Notes: generated from the sequence alone by a model not told the origin. Counted from the stretch's first letter, positions 9,102 to 17,247 are shown. The stretch is DNA of 64,000 nt from Streptomyces gardneri (GCF_006539185.1 NZ_BJMN01000007.1:1-64000); one strand, 5' to 3'. Numbers and translations: made by a program.

Positions 9102-10481
9102 TCATCGGGCCGCCGCCGCGTAGCCGCTCAGGAACAGCGCCTCGGCCAGCGCCATGTGCTCGATCTCCGAGGGGTCCACGCTCTCGTTGGGCGCGTGGAT
9201 GAGGCAGCCGGGCTCCTCGACGCCGATCAGCGCGATCTCCGCCTCCGGGAAACGGTCGGCCAGGACGTTGCACAGCGGGATCGACCCGCCCTGCCCGGAC
9301 TCGACCATCTCCTTCCCGTACGCCTCGCGCAGCGCCGACGCCAGGGCCCCGTAGGCCGGGCCGTCGGTGCGCGCCCGGAAGGGCTGCCCGGCGCTCTCCG
9401 GCTCCACGTCGACGCGGGCGCCCCAGGGCGCCATCGCGGTGAGATGGTCGGTGAGCGCGCGGAGCGCGTCGTCCGAGTCGATGCCCGGCGGGACCCGCAG
9501 GCTGACCCTGGCCCGTACCTTCGCCTGGACCGCGGCCGAGGAGCCCACCACCGGCGGGCAGTCGATGCCGAGGACGGTGACGGCGGGCCGGGCCCAGAGC
9601 TCGTCGGCGACCGAACCCGTACCGACGAGGGACACGCCGTCCAGGACGCCCACGTCGGTGCGGAACTGCTCGACCGGGTAGTCCACGCCGTCCCAGGAGC
9701 CGTCGCCCGGCAGTCCCTTGATCGCGGTGTTGCCGTCCGCGTCGCGCAGGCTGTCGAGGATCCGTACGAGCGCGGCCAGCGCGTCGGGCGCGGGGCCGCC
9801 GAACATGCCCGAGTGCATCTCGCCCTTGAGCGTGGAGACGGTGACCACGACATTGGTCAGCCCCCGCAGCGAGGTGGTCGCGGTGGGCAGTCCGAGCGCG
9901 AAGTTGCCGGTGTCGCAGATCAGCAGGGCGTCGGCGGCGAAGAGGTCGGGCTGGAGCGGCACCAGCTGCTCCATGCCGCCCGTGCCCTGCTCCTCCGAGC
10001 CCTCCGCCACGAACTTGATGTTCACGGGGAAGCCCTTGCCCTCCGGCCCGCCCAGCGCGCGCAGGGCCGTCAGGTGCATGGCGATGTTGCCCTTGCAGTC
10101 GGCGGAGCCCCGCCCGTACCAGCGCCCGTCGCGCTCGCTGAGCTCGAAGGGCGGTGTCCGCCAGGCCGCGTCGTCCAGCGGGGGCTGGACGTCGTAGTGG
10201 CAGTAGAGCAGCACCGTGGGCGCCCCCTCGGGGCCGGGCGCGTGGCCGACGACCGCGTCCGTGCCGTCCGGGGTCGTCACCCGCCGCATGTCACGGAGCC
10301 CGGCCTCGGTGAAGGCCCGGACGAGGAAGTCGGCGGTCTTCGCGCACTCCTCGGGCGGGAACTGCCGGGGGTCCGCGACGGAGCGCATCGCCACCAGCTC
10401 GGTGAGGTCCTCCTTCGCCCGGGGCATCAGCGCCCGGACCTTCTCCCGCAGGGCTGCGGTCTCGGGGGACTCGGCGGTCAT
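9102..10481 (-). CDS. M20 family dipeptidase
   Basis: This is a cytosolic di-zinc dipeptidase of the CNDP/PepV-like branch of M20, expected to hydrolyse dipeptides for nitrogen supply. The 459-residue protein contains the metal ligands in LLYCHYDVQP and GRGSADCKG, the general-base pair EGSEEQG, a dimerisation lid domain in the middle, and the final His ligand in IHAPNESV. Length is right for the family. It is divergent from the doxX-like gene and heads the strand that continues to the HdeD protein. Substrate range cannot be read from sequence. Confidence 0.9.
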   Translation of the reverse strand: MTAESPETAALREKVRALMPRAKEDLTELVAMRSVADPRQFPPEECAKTADFLVRAFTEAGLRDMRRVTTPDGTDAVVGHAPGPEGAPTVLLYCHYDVQPPLDDAAWRTPPFELSERDGRWYGRGSADCKGNIAMHLTALRALGGPEGKGFPVNIKFVAEGSEEQGTGGMEQLVPLQPDLFAADALLICDTGNFALGLPTATTSLRGLTNVVVTVSTLKGEMHSGMFGGPAPDALAALVRILDSLRDADGNTAIKGLPGDGSWDGVDYPVEQFRTDVGVLDGVSLVGTGSVADELWARPAVTVLGIDCPPVVGSSAAVQAKVRARVSLRVPPGIDSDDALRALTDHLTAMAPWGARVDVEPESAGQPFRARTDGPAYGALASALREAYGKEMVESGQGGSIPLCNVLADRFPEAEIALIGVEEPGCLIHAPNESVDPSEIEHMALAEALFLSGYAAAAR

Positions 10482-10659
10482 GCGTACCCACTTTCATCGG
10501 GACGGCCACAGCACCCTCACTTAAGCAATGGAGGACAAACGCCGCAAAAGATGACTCCGATGGAGCAGAGGACGGCGGTCCCGGGCGGCGCGGCCCGGGG
10601 AGCGGGCCGAGAGTGGACGGCGTACGAGTCCGCGCCCCCGACGTTACGGAGACCCCCTC

Positions 10660-11229
10660 ATGGCCGACCTCAACCGACGCGACCTCGGGCTGCTCGTGCT
10701 GCGGGTCGGCACCGGCGCCGTACTCGCCGCCCACGGCGCGCAGAAGCTCTTCGGCTGGTTCGGCGGTGGTGGCATCGAGGGCACCGCCAAGGGCATGGAG
10801 GCGATGGGCTTCTCACCCGGCCGGGAGAGCGCGATCGCCGCCGGTCTCGGCGAGGCGGGCGGCGGTGTCCTCCTCGCCCTCGGCCTCGCCACCCCGGCCG
10901 CCGGCGCCGCCGCGGCCGGCGCCATGACGGGAGCCGTCGCCGTCCACGCCCCGGCCGGCTTCTTCGCGCAGGGCGGTGGGTACGAGTACCCGGCCTTCCT
11001 CGGCTTCACCGCCGCGGCGATCGGGATCGCGGGCGCCGGACGGTACTCCCTGGACCACGCCACCTGCCACGTCCTCGACCGGCCGTGGGTGGTGGCGACC
11101 GCCTTCATCGGCACCGCGCTCGCGGCGGCGGCCGTGGTGGGCCGCCGAGCCCAGGACCAGGCGTCCCCGTCGAACGGCGAGTCGGCGGACACCGAACCGG
11201 CCGACGCCGCACCGGGCGAGGAGCGTTAG
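10660..11229 (+). CDS. DoxX family membrane protein
   Basis: The 189-residue protein has the DoxX fold: four membrane helices with the opening motif LGLLVLRVGTGAVLAAHGAQKLFGWFGG and an acidic, disordered tail. DoxX-like proteins are associated with quinone or thiol redox chemistry in the membrane; MRE-complex members help in oxidative stress. The ATG at 10660 follows CGGAG. The opcA homologue begins 31 bp after the stop, so the two probably form an operon, which would put a redox protein beside a regulator of NADPH supply. Confidence 0.85.
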   Translation: MADLNRRDLGLLVLRVGTGAVLAAHGAQKLFGWFGGGGIEGTAKGMEAMGFSPGRESAIAAGLGEAGGGVLLALGLATPAAGAAAAGAMTGAVAVHAPAGFFAQGGGYEYPAFLGFTAAAIGIAGAGRYSLDHATCHVLDRPWVVATAFIGTALAAAAVVGRRAQDQASPSNGESADTEPADAAPGEER

Positions 11230-11260
11230 GCTCGCCGCAGAGGAAGGGACGGCGCCGCGC

Positions 11261-12172
11261 ATGAAGATCGATCTGACGGACACCAACTCCAGCGAGATCA
11301 ACAAGGCGATCCTGGAGGGCCGGCGGGCCGTCGGCACACCCGCCGTCGGCGTCGTGCTCACCCTCCTCGTCGTCACCGACGAGGAACACGCCTACGACGC
11401 GGTCAAGGCCGCCAAGGAAGCCTCCCGGGAGCATCCCTCCCGGACCCTCGTCGTCATCAAGCGCCATGCCCGCACCCCCCGCGAGCGGCACGAGACCCGG
11501 CTCGACGCCGAGGTCAGGCTCGGGTCCGACGCCGGCGCGGGCGAGACGGTCCTGCTCCGCTTCCACGGCGAACTCGCCGCCCGCGCCGACTCCGTGGTCC
11601 TGCCGCTGCTCCTGCCGGACGCGCCCGTCGTCGTCTGGTGGCCCGTCGACGCCCCGGAGGTCCCCTCCCGGGACCCGCTGGGCGCCCTCGCGCAGCGCCG
11701 CATCACCGACATGTACGCGGTCGAGGACCCGCTCGCCGCACTGGAGGCCCGGGCCGCCTCGTACGCCCCCGGCGACACGGACCTCGCCTGGACCCGGCTC
11801 ACCCCGTGGCGTTCGATGCTGGCCGCCTCGCTCGACCAGGCCCGGGCGACCGTGACCTCGGCCGCCGTCGAGAGCGAGGCGGAGAACCCCAGCGCCGAGC
11901 TCCTCGCCCGCTGGTTCGAGGTCCGGCTCGGCGTCCCCGTCGACCGGATCGTCACCGACGGCCCGGTCGTCACGGCCGTCCGCATGGGCACGCCCGACGG
12001 GGAGATCCGCATCGACCGGCCGGAGGGCCCGGTGGCCCGGCTCGCCATCCCCGGCCAGCCCAGCCGGGTCCTCGCCCTCAAGGTCCGGACGACCGCCGAG
12101 CTGATCGCCGAGGAACTGCGCCGTCTCGACCCCGACGAGGCCTACGCGGCCGCTCTGCGCGGCCGCGTGTGA
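11261..12172 (+). CDS. opcA: OpcA, glucose-6-phosphate dehydrogenase assembly protein
   Basis: OpcA binds glucose-6-phosphate dehydrogenase (Zwf) and controls its assembly and redox response, and so NADPH production in the pentose phosphate pathway. The 303-residue protein begins MKIDLTDTNSSEINKAI and keeps the family blocks DAPVVVWWPVDAP, DPLGALAQRRITD, DLAWTRLTPWRSMLAA and a C-terminal LIAEELRRLDPDEAYAAAL. The ATG at 11261 is preceded by AGGAAGGG about 13 nt upstream. Normally opcA sits directly behind zwf; no zwf, tal or tkt is present here, so this is an orphan copy next to doxX. Streptomyces often have two opcA genes. Confidence 0.9.
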   Translation: MKIDLTDTNSSEINKAILEGRRAVGTPAVGVVLTLLVVTDEEHAYDAVKAAKEASREHPSRTLVVIKRHARTPRERHETRLDAEVRLGSDAGAGETVLLRFHGELAARADSVVLPLLLPDAPVVVWWPVDAPEVPSRDPLGALAQRRITDMYAVEDPLAALEARAASYAPGDTDLAWTRLTPWRSMLAASLDQARATVTSAAVESEAENPSAELLARWFEVRLGVPVDRIVTDGPVVTAVRMGTPDGEIRIDRPEGPVARLAIPGQPSRVLALKVRTTAELIAEELRRLDPDEAYAAALRGRV

Positions 12173-12199
12173 CGTACTCCGTACGTCGACCTCGTCGGC

Positions 12200-13426
12200 T
12201 CAGCCCTCCGGAGTGAAGGCCACCGGCAGCGTCGCCATGCCCCGCAGGATGCCCTCGCGCCGTGAGAGATCCGCGTCCGGGTCCGCGAGCCGCAGATCCG
12301 GGAAGCGGCGGAGCAGGGTGCCGATGGCGATCCGGGCCTCGGCCCTGGCCAGCGGGGCACCCAGGCAGAAATGCACACCGTGGCCGAAAGCGAGCTGTTG
12401 TGGGACCTCGCGGCGTGCGATGTCGAGGATGTCGGCGCGGTCGTAGCGGGCCGGGTCGCGGTTGGCCGCGGCGAGCCCGATGATGATCATCTCGCCCGCC
12501 GGGACGGTCACCCCGCCGATCTCGTAGTCGTCCACGGTGAAGCGCGCGACACCCCGGCTCACGGGGCCCTCGTAGCGCAGCAGTTCCTCGATCGCGCCGG
12601 GGAGCAGCGAGGGGTCGTCGCGGAGCGCGGCGAACTGCTCCGGGTGGCGCAGGAGCGCGTGGACGCCGTTGGCGATGAGGCTCGCCGTCGTCTCGTGGCC
12701 GGCCAGCGTGAGCAGGATCGTCATGGCCGTCAGCTCGCGGTCGCTGATCCGCTCCTCGGCCTGCGCGGCACACAGCGCGCTCAGCAGGTCGTCCTTCGGG
12801 TCGGCCTTGCGCTGGGCGATCAACGGCAGGAAGAACTCGGCGAGTTCGGCCCGGGCCTGTGCCCCCTTGGCGAGGCGCTCGGGTGTGTTGGGCGGCATGA
12901 TGAGGCCGACCGCGAGGCGGGCGAAGTCGGGCTGTCCCTCGGCCGGGATGCCGATGAGTTCGCTGAGTACGGCCATGGGCAGCGGGAGCGCGAACTCGGA
13001 GACGAGATCGGCGGATCCGCGGGTCGCGAAGGCGTCGATGAAGGCGTCGGTGTGTGCCTGGACGCGGGGCGCCATCTGCTCCACGCGACGGAAGGTGAAG
13101 GCCTTCGAGACGAGGTTGCGCAGCCGCGTGTGGTCCTCGCCGTTGGCGACGAGCATGCTGGCCATCAGGACGTTGGTGCGCTCCTGATGGGCCATCTCCT
13201 CCTCAAGTCCGTTGACCCCGACCGGGCTACTGCTGAGCCGGGGGTCGGTGAGCGCCGCCACCGCCTCGTCGTAGCCGGTGACCATCCAGACTTCAAGGGT
13301 GGGATTCAGCCGGACACGCTGGACGACTCCGTGTTCGCGGATGCGCTCGAAGAGGGGGTAGGGGTTGGGCTGTTGGGCGACGTTTACCGGGACATCGTGA
13401 ACTATCGTCTGGTCTTGGCCGGTCAT
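12200..13426 (-). CDS. Cytochrome P450 (CYP105/107-like)
   Basis: This is a soluble class I P450 that needs ferredoxin and reductase partners, neither of which is nearby. The 408-residue protein contains the I-helix oxygen-activation motif AGHETT, the K-helix ExxR in EELLRYEGP and the haem loop FGHGVHFCLG with Cys354 as the thiolate ligand. GGGGAG precedes the ATG by 9 nt. The gene is divergent from the second P450, with 237 bp between the starts. All conserved P450 residues are intact, so it should be active. The substrate is unknown; a role in maturing the MKYWH peptide product is possible only by proximity. Confidence 0.92.
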   Translation of the reverse strand: MTGQDQTIVHDVPVNVAQQPNPYPLFERIREHGVVQRVRLNPTLEVWMVTGYDEAVAALTDPRLSSSPVGVNGLEEEMAHQERTNVLMASMLVANGEDHTRLRNLVSKAFTFRRVEQMAPRVQAHTDAFIDAFATRGSADLVSEFALPLPMAVLSELIGIPAEGQPDFARLAVGLIMPPNTPERLAKGAQARAELAEFFLPLIAQRKADPKDDLLSALCAAQAEERISDRELTAMTILLTLAGHETTASLIANGVHALLRHPEQFAALRDDPSLLPGAIEELLRYEGPVSRGVARFTVDDYEIGGVTVPAGEMIIIGLAAANRDPARYDRADILDIARREVPQQLAFGHGVHFCLGAPLARAEARIAIGTLLRRFPDLRLADPDADLSRREGILRGMATLPVAFTPEG

Positions 13427-13501
13427 CTTCCGTAACTCCCCGAAGATTTGTGAAGGATCTCTGGCAGGTAGTCATACCAGCCACCTCAGTTGCGTGGTAG
13501 C

Positions 13502-13558
13502 GTCACCGGCGCTCGGCTCGAATGATGTACGGGGAAGGACCGGCGAACCGCCGGTGAC
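13502..13558. promoter_or_regulatory. Inverted repeat in the divergent P450 promoter region
   Basis: GTCACCGGCG and its exact complement CGCCGGTGAC are separated by 37 bp inside the region between the two divergent P450 genes. It could be a looped operator or a hairpin in the leader of the right-hand gene. No known operator motif is recognised. Confidence 0.4.
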
Positions 13559-13663
13559 ACACCAGCGAGGCGCTCCGCCCACCGGCGGATCGGCGTCTCG
13601 CACAGCTCGACTCGTCAGCAGTCAAGGCCTCAACCAGGCCCTATGCGAAGGGGGAGATGTTTC

Positions 13664-14854
13664 GTGGAGCAAGCGACAGGCGTGGACCCGATCCTGGACC
13701 TGATCCGTCCGTCGAACCTGCGGAACCCCTACCCCGCGTATGCCCGGATGAGGGAGTCCGCCCCCGTCTACTGGCACGAACTGCTCGGTTCCTGGGTGCT
13801 CACCCGGCACGCCGACTGCCTCGCCGTACTCACCGACAGTCACCGCTTCGCCTCCGACTGGCGCCGCGCCGGGGAGGACATCCCCGCGCCGCTGCTGAGC
13901 GTGCAGACCCTCGACCCGCCGGAGCACACGGCGATCCGGCATCTGCTCCTCGACGGCTTCCGGGCCCAGGACCGACGGGCGTTGCACGACGGTCTGGACC
14001 TCCAGATCGACGACCTGCTCGCGGAGTTGGCCGAGCGGCCCTCGTTCGACTTCGTCGGAGAGCTGGCCGAACCGGTCGCGCTGCGCTTCGTCACCGCCTT
14101 CCTCGGCGTCCCGGCGCCCGAGCTCGACTGGTTCGTGCCCATGTCCCGTACCGTCGTCGACGGCATGGACGCCGGCCTGTGGCCGGAGAAGCACGAGCCC
14201 GCCGTCGCGGCGCGGGCACGGCTCGCCGAGTACGCCGGCGGGTGGCTCGCGGACCCGCCGAAGGAAGGGCTCATCGCCTACGTCGCCGAACACGCGGCGG
14301 ACAGTGGCGTAGAGGAAACGATTCTTCGGAACAGTCTGCGCGCGGTCCTGCACGCCGGCTACGAATCCGCCTCACGGCTCCTCGGCAACGCCGCGGCGGC
14401 CCTGCTCACCACCCCCGGCGCGATGGCCGCCTTCCCGGCGACCCCGGCCTCCGCCGTGGACGAACTCATCCGGTACGACGCACCCGTCCAGGCGGACGCC
14501 CGGGTCTGCGTCACCGATACCGAACTGGGTGGCGTCACGATGAGAGCGGGTGATCCGGTCACGCTCTTCCTGGGCGCGGCCAACCACGACCCGCTCCGCT
14601 TCGACCACCCCACAGAGCTGCGACTCGACCGCGCCCCGAACCCACACCTCGGGTTCGGACGCGGGGCCCATGCCTGTCTGGGCGCGTCCATGGCGATCCG
14701 GCTTGCCGGATCGGTCCTCGGGGCCCTGGCCAGGGACTACCCGGACGCACGGGGAGTCGCGGAACCGGAACACCGGCGCAATCTGACCCTCCGCGGTCTC
14801 GACCGCTTCGAGGTCACTCTGCGCCCGAGAGCGGGGGAGGGGGTACGACCATGA
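13664..14854 (+). CDS. Cytochrome P450, candidate peptide cross-linking enzyme
   Basis: The 396-residue P450 has the K-helix ExxR in DELIRYDAP and the haem loop FGRGAHACLG with Cys338. Its I-helix reads AGYES (residues 231-235), with Ser where most P450s have the proton-relay Thr, and the acid step kept as Glu. The GTG at 13664 is chosen because AGGGGGAG lies 7 nt upstream. Its TGA overlaps the ATG of an 18-bp gene encoding MKYWH, so the two are coupled. In described biarylitide pathways a single P450 joins Tyr3 to the aromatic residue 5 of an MxYxH pentapeptide. I infer that role here from the precursor, not from family-specific residues. Confidence 0.85.
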   Translation: MEQATGVDPILDLIRPSNLRNPYPAYARMRESAPVYWHELLGSWVLTRHADCLAVLTDSHRFASDWRRAGEDIPAPLLSVQTLDPPEHTAIRHLLLDGFRAQDRRALHDGLDLQIDDLLAELAERPSFDFVGELAEPVALRFVTAFLGVPAPELDWFVPMSRTVVDGMDAGLWPEKHEPAVAARARLAEYAGGWLADPPKEGLIAYVAEHAADSGVEETILRNSLRAVLHAGYESASRLLGNAAAALLTTPGAMAAFPATPASAVDELIRYDAPVQADARVCVTDTELGGVTMRAGDPVTLFLGAANHDPLRFDHPTELRLDRAPNPHLGFGRGAHACLGASMAIRLAGSVLGALARDYPDARGVAEPEHRRNLTLRGLDRFEVTLRPRAGEGVRP

Positions 14855-14868
14855 AGTACTGGCACTGA
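14851..14868 (+). CDS. Pentapeptide precursor MKYWH (biarylitide-type RiPP)
   Basis: Five codons followed by TGA encode Met-Lys-Tyr-Trp-His. The ATG overlaps the TGA of the P450 gene (ATGA), and a purine-rich site GGGGGAGGGGG ends 7 nt before it, inside the P450 coding end. The peptide fits the MxYxH pattern of biarylitide precursors (for example MRYYH), in which a P450 links Tyr3 and His5 and the first two residues are removed to leave a cyclic tripeptide. The expected product is therefore a cross-linked Tyr-Trp-His. A perfect terminator follows at 14933. In the clusters I recall, the tiny gene precedes the P450; here it follows. It is far too short for gene finders. Confidence 0.8.
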   Translation: MKYWH

Positions 14869-14932
14869 AACCAGTGAGCGGGGCGCCCGTCCGGGAGGCG
14901 CGCGCCACGCCTCGTGCACGACCGTGCACGAC

Positions 14933-14968
14933 CTGAAGCCCGAGCCTGTTGTACGGCTCGGGCTTCAG
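14933..14968 (+). terminator. Terminator after the P450/pentapeptide operon
   Basis: A perfect 14-bp stem (CTGAAGCCCGAGCC and GGCTCGGGCTTCAG) encloses the 8-nt loop TGTTGTAC, 65 bp after the pentapeptide stop codon. It fixes the right end of the transcript and shows that nothing else belongs to the operon downstream. Confidence 0.88.
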
Positions 14969-15007
14969 CCCTGTCCGGAGCGGGACGGACGACGGACGCG
15001 GAGGGAT

Positions 15008-15088
15008 CCGGACCCGGACCCGGGCGGAATCGAACCGGACCCGGACCCGGGCGGAACCGAACCGGAGCCGAACCCGGTCGGACCGACC
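15008..15088. repeat. Three 27-bp tandem repeats
   Basis: The unit CCGGACCCGGACCCGGGCGG plus AACCGAA occurs three times, the first two nearly identical and the third degenerate. The array lies between the terminator of the pentapeptide operon and the stop codon of the convergent esterase. Confidence 0.85.
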
Positions 15089-15111
15089 GGACCCCGGACG
15101 GGTCATCGGCG

Positions 15112-16083
15112 TCAGCCGCGCAGCCTTCCCGGCAGCCAGCGGAGCTGGGCGGCCTGCTGGAAGGAGCCGCCGCCCTCGTGGTCGTTGAAGTCGTAGACCT
15201 CGATCTCCTTGTCGTCCTCCGCGTACGCGTTGAAGGCCGCGAACACCGTGGACGGCGGGCACGTCTGGTCCTCGAGGGCCGTCGAGAACAGCGCCGGCGC
15301 GGTGGCGCGGGCGGCGAAGTGGACCCCGTCGAAGTACGCCAGGGTGTCCCGCGCCCGCTGGACGCGGCCCCGGTGGGCCTTGAGGTAGTTGCCGATCTCG
15401 CGGTACGGCATGCGGTCCGTGAGGGTCGTCGCGCGCGGGAAGTCGCAGAGGAACGGCACGTCGGGGGCGACGGCCACCAGGTCCCGTACGAGCCCGGCCA
15501 CCGCGAGGGTGATGCCGCCGCCCTGGCTTCCGCCGGTCACCGCCGTGCGGCCGGCGTCCACCAGCGGGTGCGAGCGCGCCGCCTCCACGGCGCGGACCGC
15601 GTCCGTGAAGAGCCGCCGGTAGTAGTAGGTGTCCGGATTCTCGATGCCCCGGGTCATGAATCCGGGGGCGGCGGGCGCGCTGCCGACCGGGTCGGGGGTG
15701 TCGCCGGTGGCCCACCCGCTGCCCTGCCCCCGGGTGTCCATCACGAAGTGCCCGAACCCGGCGGAGGCCCAGAGCAGATGCGTGTGCGGCAGCCCGCGCC
15801 CGCCTCCGTAGCCGAGGAACTCGACGACCACGGGCAGCGGTTCCGAGATGCCCGCGGGCAGCGCGAACCAGCCCTTGACCGGCTGGCCGTCGAACCCGGC
15901 GAACGTCACGTCGTACGTCTCCACCGTGGCGAGCCCCGTGGCGACGCGCTCGAAGCGCGCGTCGAGCGGGTGCGCGCGCGTCTCGGCGAGGGTCTTCGCC
16001 CAGAAGGCGTCGAAGTCCTCCGGCTCCACGGACGCGCTGCGGTACGTCCGGAGTTGGTCGATGGGCAGGTCGAACTGGCTCAT
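15112..16083 (-). CDS. Acetylxylan esterase/cephalosporin-C deacetylase (CE7)
   Basis: Family CE7 enzymes remove acetyl groups from short xylo-oligosaccharides and also from cephalosporin C, usually in the cytoplasm as hexamers. The 323-residue protein has the typical start FDLPIDQLRTYR, the RGQGSGW loop, the nucleophile motif GGSQGG, the acid in ALEDQTCPPS and the His in DFNDHEGGGS, with no signal peptide. Length matches the family. AGGCGG precedes the ATG. The palindrome at 16166-16187, about 85 bp upstream of the start, is a likely operator for sugar-responsive control. Confidence 0.92.
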   Translation of the reverse strand: MSQFDLPIDQLRTYRSASVEPEDFDAFWAKTLAETRAHPLDARFERVATGLATVETYDVTFAGFDGQPVKGWFALPAGISEPLPVVVEFLGYGGGRGLPHTHLLWASAGFGHFVMDTRGQGSGWATGDTPDPVGSAPAAPGFMTRGIENPDTYYYRRLFTDAVRAVEAARSHPLVDAGRTAVTGGSQGGGITLAVAGLVRDLVAVAPDVPFLCDFPRATTLTDRMPYREIGNYLKAHRGRVQRARDTLAYFDGVHFAARATAPALFSTALEDQTCPPSTVFAAFNAYAEDDKEIEVYDFNDHEGGGSFQQAAQLRWLPGRLRG

Positions 16084-16165
16084 GGAAACCGCCTGGTGAG
16101 TGAGGGTCGCGTTCGAAATCTCGACCGGTCACTCCGGTCCTCCCCACCCTAGTAGGACCCCTCGG

Positions 16166-16187
16166 CCGATTCATATACGTGAATCGG
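16166..16187. promoter_or_regulatory. Palindromic operator upstream of the CE7 esterase
   Basis: CCGATTCA and TGAATCGG are perfect inverted 8-mers around TATACG, giving a 22-bp site in an AT-richer patch. Position and symmetry suit a dimeric repressor of the LacI or GntR type acting on the esterase gene. The sequence between 16188 and 16332 contains no other recognisable feature. Confidence 0.55.
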
Positions 16188-16332
16188 TCGAGGTGCCATC
16201 CAGCGGCGCCGCACCGACACATCACACGGAGCGCGCCACGAGAACGCCCCCGGGGCAGTCCCCGTGGCATCCTCGGACGATGCCCCACCGCGTCCGGCTG
16301 CGGGCCTTCGTCGTCCTGCGCGGAGGAACACC

Positions 16333-16614
16333 ATGCTCATCAGCCACACCGTTCGCCACCACGTCCTGCACGTGGCGCTCCACCGCGACCTGGACGTCAC
16401 CAACAGGGCCGCGGCCGCCCTTCAGATCCAGGCTCTGGTCCAGACCCACCGCCCGACCCGGGTGGTCATCGCACTCCCGGCAGCCGACCCCACCCCGGCC
16501 ACCCTCAGCGCCCTCGCCCGCGCCCACCGCATGTGCGGAAGCCTCGGCATCCCCCTCACCCTGACGGGCGCGAGCACCCGCACGAGCCGCCTCCTGGAGG
16601 CGAACACGCCTTAG
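16333..16614 (+). CDS. STAS-like small protein
   Basis: The 93-residue protein follows the STAS (anti-sigma factor antagonist) plan: beta strand LHVALHRDLDVTNRAAAALQIQALV, a core strand PTRVVIALP, and LARAHRMCGSLGIPLTLTG, which parallels the 'L..A...A...G..L.L.G' ending of SpoIIAA-like proteins. The usual D-S phosphorylation dipeptide is replaced by PAADPTPATLS, so a phospho-switch is uncertain. GGAGG lies 7 nt before the ATG at 16333. No anti-sigma factor is adjacent; the hairpin at 16731 ends the unit. Confidence 0.65.
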   Translation: MLISHTVRHHVLHVALHRDLDVTNRAAAALQIQALVQTHRPTRVVIALPAADPTPATLSALARAHRMCGSLGIPLTLTGASTRTSRLLEANTP

Positions 16615-16730
16615 GGGCCGCGGAGAATTCGCATGCGGCGGCACCGGCCGTCTGCTGAGCATGCGTCGCTGTGGAGATCGACGACTCACTCGTCCGCCGC
16701 GCTGTCGACCATGTGTGGTGCCCCGAGGAT

Positions 16731-16766
16731 CCCCAGCGCTCCGGCCGAACGGTCGGAGCGCTGGGG
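16731..16766. terminator. Terminator hairpin
   Basis: CCCCAGCGCTCCG and its exact complement form a 13-bp stem with a 10-nt loop, 116 bp past the STAS-like gene and just upstream of the next promoter. Confidence 0.8.
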
Positions 16767-16774
16767 AAAGCCGC

Positions 16775-16803
16775 CTGACCGTGAACCGAACGGGGGCTAG
16801 GCT
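16775..16803 (+). promoter_or_regulatory. Sigma-70-type promoter for a leaderless gene
   Basis: CTGACC (16775-16780) and TAGGCT (16798-16803) are spaced by 17 bp, and the GTG start at 16810 begins 6 nt after the -10 box, so transcription should start on or next to the first codon. Confidence 0.65.
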
Positions 16804-16809
16804 CGCACC

Positions 16810-17238
16810 GTGACTGCTGTATGGGAACCCACGACGGCGGGCGTGCTGCGACTGCCCTCAGGCCGGCTCGTCCGCGGCCGGGGACTGAACTGGCCGCTCC
16901 CGCAGGGCCCGCAGCCCACCTTCGCGCTCTACCTGCTGGGCCACCGGCCACCACCGGTCGCCTGGGAAAGCCGCTGGCTGCGCTGGCCCGACTTCCGGCT
17001 GCCGTCCGACCGCGCCACAACCGCCGAAGCGTTGCGCGAGGCATGGGAGCGTGCCGAGAGCGAACGTGTCGAGATCGCCTGCGCCGGTGGACGCGGACGA
17101 ACCGGCACCGCACTCGCATGCCTCGCCGTGCTCGACGGAGTACCCAGCCGCGAGGCCGTCGCCTACGTCCGGGAGCATTACGCTCCGCGCGCCGTGGAGA
17201 CACCCTGGCAACGCCGTTACGTCACCCGCTTCCCGTAG
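16810..17238 (+). CDS. Small dual-specificity/tyrosine phosphatase-like protein
   Basis: The 142-residue protein has the Cys-dependent phosphatase loop C(X)5R as CAGGRGRTG (Cys91, Arg97) following a strand, and an upstream Asp-containing segment RWPDFRLPSD that could supply the general acid. It lacks a signal peptide. It should hydrolyse phosphotyrosine or another phosphomonoester in the cytosol; the target is unknown. The GTG at 16810 is set by the promoter spacing rather than a ribosome site. The gene converges on a lipoprotein gene with only 9 bp between the stops. Confidence 0.8.
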   Translation: MTAVWEPTTAGVLRLPSGRLVRGRGLNWPLPQGPQPTFALYLLGHRPPPVAWESRWLRWPDFRLPSDRATTAEALREAWERAESERVEIACAGGRGRTGTALACLAVLDGVPSREAVAYVREHYAPRAVETPWQRRYVTRFP

Positions 17239-17247
17239 CGGCATCGC

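Noticed and set aside
13522..13557. Micro-ORF MMYGEGPANRR upstream of the second P450
   Set aside because: It has no ribosome site and does not fit the MxYxH pattern; the downstream MKYWH frame is far better supported.
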